DNA of 64,000 nt from Idiomarina piscisalsi (lineage in GTDB: Bacteria; Pseudomonadota; Gammaproteobacteria; Enterobacterales; Alteromonadaceae), in NCBI RefSeq assembly GCF_002211765.1, contig NZ_CP022133.1, positions 1,240,001-1,304,000 of the forward strand, given 5' to 3'. Within the stretch, counting starts at the first letter, position 1; each line of letters starts with the position of its first letter. Made by a program: the position numbers and the translations under genes. This document shows positions 61,172 through 64,000 of this stretch, piece by piece. Under the pieces are notes generated by a model. The model saw nothing but the letters and a program-made list of their open reading frames with translations, made no database searches and had not been told where the DNA came from.

Positions 61172-61975
61172 ATGAAGATATTTGTGAGTTGGTCGGGAAA
61201 GAGAAGTAAAGCTGTCGCTGAACTGATGAGTGACTGGCTTAAATGCGTCATCCAAGCTTCTCAACCTTGGATCTCAACTAGAGACATAGATAGAGGCGCG
61301 ATTTGGTTTTCGGAAATAAGTGACAAACTAAAAGATGTATCAGTTGGCGTTGTTTGCCTCACTCAAGAAAACAAAAATAAACCTTGGATATTGTTTGAAA
61401 CTGGCGCTTTAGCCAAAGGGTTGACCACAAATAGGGTGTGTACATTCTTAATTGACCTTAACCCAGAAGACTTACAAGATCCCTTAGGTCAATTCAATCA
61501 TACGACTCCAGATAAAAGTAGCGTCTGGGAGCTAACACGAACCATTAATGATTGCCTTGACAACGATGCCCTCGATGAACGTATATTAAATCAAGTTTTC
61601 GAAACGTATTGGCCCCAGTTTGAAGATCAGTTCCAACAAGCTTTGACTGATAACCCACCGCACGAAAACGTTCCGCCTCGCTCAGAGCAAGATATTCTTT
61701 CAGAGATATTAAACAATACGAGGAGCCTATCTCATCGAATTCGAGATTTAGAATCTGAAGTCCATTACAAGTCAAGAAATCTAAAAAACATTGATTTCGA
61801 CAAAAAAGTTAGGGGGAAAATTCTCAAAATGGCAGAGTCGGGAGATTACTCAATTGAAGAAATTGCTTCGTCATTAATTGATTACGACATGCCTGAAAGT
61901 TATGCAATTGAATTGGTGAAGAAGACGCTTATGAATCATAAAATCAATATGGGTATACATATGGCTAAGAATTAA
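61172..61975 (+). CDS. Second TIR-domain protein with C-terminal helical domain
   Basis: A 267-residue protein. The N-terminal TIR domain (1-135) opens with KIFVSWSGKRSKAVAELMSDWL, then PWISTRDIDRGAIW, and holds PWILFETGALAK with Glu76 as the likely NAD-cleaving residue. After about residue 160 comes a helical segment (EQDILSEILNNTRSLSHRIRDLE) that looks like a coiled coil, then a small helical domain ending in a helix-turn-helix-like EEIASSLIDYDMPESYAIELV. I chose ATG at 61172 with GGAG six bases upstream; ATG at 61115 is inside the palindrome region. Different TIR subgroup from ThsB. Confidence 0.85.
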   Translation: MKIFVSWSGKRSKAVAELMSDWLKCVIQASQPWISTRDIDRGAIWFSEISDKLKDVSVGVVCLTQENKNKPWILFETGALAKGLTTNRVCTFLIDLNPEDLQDPLGQFNHTTPDKSSVWELTRTINDCLDNDALDERILNQVFETYWPQFEDQFQQALTDNPPHENVPPRSEQDILSEILNNTRSLSHRIRDLESEVHYKSRNLKNIDFDKKVRGKILKMAESGDYSIEEIASSLIDYDMPESYAIELVKKTLMNHKINMGIHMAKN

Positions 61976-62025
61976 ATGCAGCTGACCGAATGGTGGCTAC
62001 TAAGTTAGGGTAGAAAAGGGAAGCA

Positions 62026-62847
62026 ATGAAAACAGATATAAAAAAGGTTTGGCGTGCACTGCGACCAACAGTCAAATATGGCTTTAGCTTCAATGAGACA
62101 AAGGATGTAGTCGCAGCGGCTGCGCTGCCGGTTGAAGAGTTAGCCCATCTACAACAGAAGTCATTGCCAGCGAAGGGAGCATCAAAAGGGGACCTTCTTG
62201 ATGCGTTGGATGGCCTAATTTCGAGAGAGCCTGATCCTGATAAGGCGATACAGAATCTAGTAGCCGCCATGCTTGAGCAAAACAACCATCTCGAAGCGCG
62301 TATTTCAGATTGCGCACAGAGGTTTGGGTGGAAATTAGTTGATGGACAGCTTCGTCCGCTGGACTTTCAAATCGATGATGCCGTCAAAGACTTTTCGGAA
62401 GAGGTGAGAAACCTTCTTCGTACAGCATACCGCCGGTTTGGCGAAGGAGATTACTCGGGTGCAATGACCGCCGTATGTAGCGCATTAGACGCAGTCACAA
62501 ACAACCTCTACAGAGTACATAATCTTGGAAACCCTAATGACGACTCATATCAGCAGAGAGTGTCTCGGTCATTTGCTGTCTTAGAGCTCGCCTACCGAGA
62601 CAAATTTAGCCAGATGACAGATGATAGCAACGAAGTTAATAGGCTATGGCAAAACTATCGAGGCGCGATCAATCAAGCCGCTTACGTTATGGGCTCATTT
62701 CGACGGAACGCTAGCGATGTGCATGGTGTGTCGGCATGCCCTCCGGAGTTGATCAGGCACGCGATCGACAGCGGCACTTTCATTATCAGGAGTATCACAT
62801 ATGAAACTTCGGAAAACATCCAACAAGACGATGTTCTCGACTTCTAA
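62026..62847 (+). CDS. Abi-C type abortive infection protein
   Basis: A 273-residue, mostly helical protein. The C-terminal half has the features of the abortive-infection Abi-C domain: LLRTAYRRFGEGDYSGAMTAVCSALDAVTNNL near residues 128-160, and FRRNASDVHGVSACPPELIRHAIDSG near 228-255. The N-terminal 110 residues are not recognised. Abi proteins stop phage growth by halting or killing the host cell; for this family the mechanism is not established. A GGGAAG ribosome site precedes the ATG. It follows the second TIR gene by 50 bases. Confidence 0.75.
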   Translation: MKTDIKKVWRALRPTVKYGFSFNETKDVVAAAALPVEELAHLQQKSLPAKGASKGDLLDALDGLISREPDPDKAIQNLVAAMLEQNNHLEARISDCAQRFGWKLVDGQLRPLDFQIDDAVKDFSEEVRNLLRTAYRRFGEGDYSGAMTAVCSALDAVTNNLYRVHNLGNPNDDSYQQRVSRSFAVLELAYRDKFSQMTDDSNEVNRLWQNYRGAINQAAYVMGSFRRNASDVHGVSACPPELIRHAIDSGTFIIRSITYETSENIQQDDVLDF

Positions 62848-62884
62848 AATCGAATCACCTTTTTATATTTCATATGGAGTATGA

Positions 62885-63469
62885 ATGGACACACAACAAT
62901 TACTGGAAGCTGCGCAGACAATCGACATTCTGCGGTCGATGTTCTCCGATGAGAAAAACGAATGGTTGCCAGTTATAGCTGCTATTGGTGGTGCTTTCGT
63001 TGGCGGTGTTTCTACTTTCTTTCCTAGTTTCCTTCTAGAGAAGAGGAAATCAAAGCTGGAGAAACGTTCTGTAGAAATAGCAATTGTTTCTGAAATATCT
63101 GCTTTGTTAGAGGTCATAGAGCGTAGGGAGTACGTTCATGATTTAAAGGAAGAAATCGATTATCTCAAGAAAAATCCCGACAAGAAGGTTCAGTTTGCTG
63201 TAAAAGTCCCGGCGCACTACTCACAGGTTTATCAGCAGCATATTTCTAAGATTGGCCTTCTTCATCCAGAACTATCCGCAAGAATAATCCGGTTTCATCA
63301 GTTAATCGATTCAGTTGTTCAGGACATCTCGACTGACGGGGTTGTTGCAGATGCTGGAGGCGATCTAAAAGCGTTAGGCGAACTGCTGACAATATTCGAG
63401 TCAGCGGTAACTGTTGGTAGGGAGATAGTGGGAGAGAAAGTACAACAACCACGAAGGGCAGAAGGGTGA
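62885..63469 (+). CDS. Membrane-anchored protein of unknown function in a defence island
   Basis: A 194-residue protein that I do not recognise. One membrane segment (about residues 27-48, LPVIAAIGGAFVGGVSTFF) is followed by a strongly charged stretch (EKRKSKLEKR) and a long helical cytosolic part. The N-terminal 25 residues are acidic and polar. Layout resembles small effectors found beside restriction and abortive-infection genes. It lies 37 bases after the Abi-C gene with a ribosome site TATGGAG, so both may be one unit. Confidence 0.65.
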   Translation: MDTQQLLEAAQTIDILRSMFSDEKNEWLPVIAAIGGAFVGGVSTFFPSFLLEKRKSKLEKRSVEIAIVSEISALLEVIERREYVHDLKEEIDYLKKNPDKKVQFAVKVPAHYSQVYQQHISKIGLLHPELSARIIRFHQLIDSVVQDISTDGVVADAGGDLKALGELLTIFESAVTVGREIVGEKVQQPRRAEG

Positions 63470-63528
63470 GACGCTCTGCTTCGTTAGTGGTATTATTTCT
63501 AACTTGAATTATTTTCACTGGACGAGAA

Positions 63529-64000
63529 ATGTTTGAACAAGCCTTTAAAAATATCGATGACATTCTTCACAAGGACGCCGGTTGCTCAAGCGAGCTGGAC
63601 TACACTGAGCAAACCAGTTGGATGCTGTTCCTTAAGTATTTGGATGACTTAGAGCGTGAACGCGAGCTGAATGCGCAGCTGGAAGCAAAAGAATACAACC
63701 ACATTATCGCGCCTGAGCATCGCTGGAGCACGTGGGCGGCACCGAAAGACGCTAACGGCAGCTTTGACCATAATAACGCGTTAACCGGCGATGACCTTAT
63801 CGACTACGTTGATGGTGAGCTTTTCCCGTACTTGAAGAGCTTTAAAAAGGCGGCGGAGAATCCGCACACCATCGAATACAAAATTGGTGAGATATTCGGT
63901 GAAATAAAGAACAAAGTTCAGAGCGGCTACTCATTGCGCGACGCCTTAGAGAAAGTGGACGAACTGCGCTTTCGCTCACAAGAAGAGAAGCACGAACTTA
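63529..64000 (+). CDS. hsdM: Type I restriction-modification methyltransferase HsdM, N-terminal part
   Basis: Partial: it starts at ATG 63529 and runs off the window after 157 residues. The opening MFEQAFKNIDDILHKDAGCSSELDYTEQ and SWMLFLKYLDDLEREREL are the standard start of the HsdM N-terminal domain. HsdM methylates adenine in the target together with HsdS. hsdS and hsdR should follow beyond the edge. Base composition is closer to the core than that of the genes before it. Confidence 0.92.
   Translation, partial: MFEQAFKNIDDILHKDAGCSSELDYTEQTSWMLFLKYLDDLERERELNAQLEAKEYNHIIAPEHRWSTWAAPKDANGSFDHNNALTGDDLIDYVDGELFPYLKSFKKAAENPHTIEYKIGEIFGEIKNKVQSGYSLRDALEKVDELRFRSQEEKHEL

Noticed and set aside
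61976..62025. AAGTTAGGG after the second TIR gene as another attC end
   Set aside because: No matching RYYYAAC arm or imperfect palindrome is found upstream.

Overview
The window looks like chromosome from a marine gammaproteobacterium of the Alteromonadales, most likely Idiomarina or a close relative. That placement is an inference from gene content, synteny and protein resemblance; no 16S rRNA or other marker locus is present. Core gene order follows Escherichia coli and Shewanella in several blocks. Other traits point to a strictly respiratory, amino-acid-using marine lineage: a cbb3 oxidase cluster, leucine dehydrogenase, a class II DAHP synthase, an isolated prpD and a sodium-coupled neurotransmitter-type transporter.

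Layout. (1) 1-11198, + strand: fatty-acid and cell-envelope supercluster: rluC (partial), HAD phosphatase, yceF, yceD, rpmF, plsX, fabH, fabD, fabG, acpP, pabC, mltG, tmk, holB, pilZ-like, tatD. The fabF that usually lies between acpP and pabC is missing; a terminator stands there. (2) 11199-19906: a candidate small RNA or leader, prpD, an NSS transporter with ansA, sppA, a ydjA-type nitroreductase, asnS and a small membrane protein. (3) 19888-24951: biotin genes, bioA divergent from bioBFCD, around a candidate BirA operator. (4) 25009-34482: htpX, class II DAHP synthase, a DUF1338 protein, ppsR divergent from ppsA, and ydiJ. (5) 34504-43301: leucine dehydrogenase, roxA-purB-hflD-mnmA, rluE, a membrane protein with a Bax-like glucosaminidase, and ttcA. 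(6) 43364-51356, - strand: uspE, then the cbb3 oxidase structural genes ccoNOQP and assembly genes ccoH, ccoI, ccoS and a TauE/SafE-like protein. No fnr and no ccoG are seen here. (7) 51495-59150: a Cache-domain chemoreceptor behind a very good sigma-28 promoter, an RND pump with its adaptor, and azoR divergent from a LysR regulator.

(8) 59151-64000 is the accessory part, visibly richer in A+T for most of its length. After a 600-base gap come a TIR-like ThsB, a two-helix membrane plus macro-domain ThsA (together a type II Thoeris anti-phage system), a second and different TIR protein with a coiled coil and C-terminal helical domain, an Abi-C type abortive-infection protein, an unrecognised membrane-anchored protein, and the start of a type I restriction-modification hsdM that runs off the window. 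This is a defence island. Between thsA and the second TIR gene lies a 61-base imperfect palindrome with a bulged base that resembles an integron attC site. The second TIR, Abi-C and membrane-protein genes are the best candidates for something not yet described.

Limits: calls rest on reading motifs and remembered family features; no database search was run. No tRNA, rRNA, CRISPR array or insertion sequence was seen.
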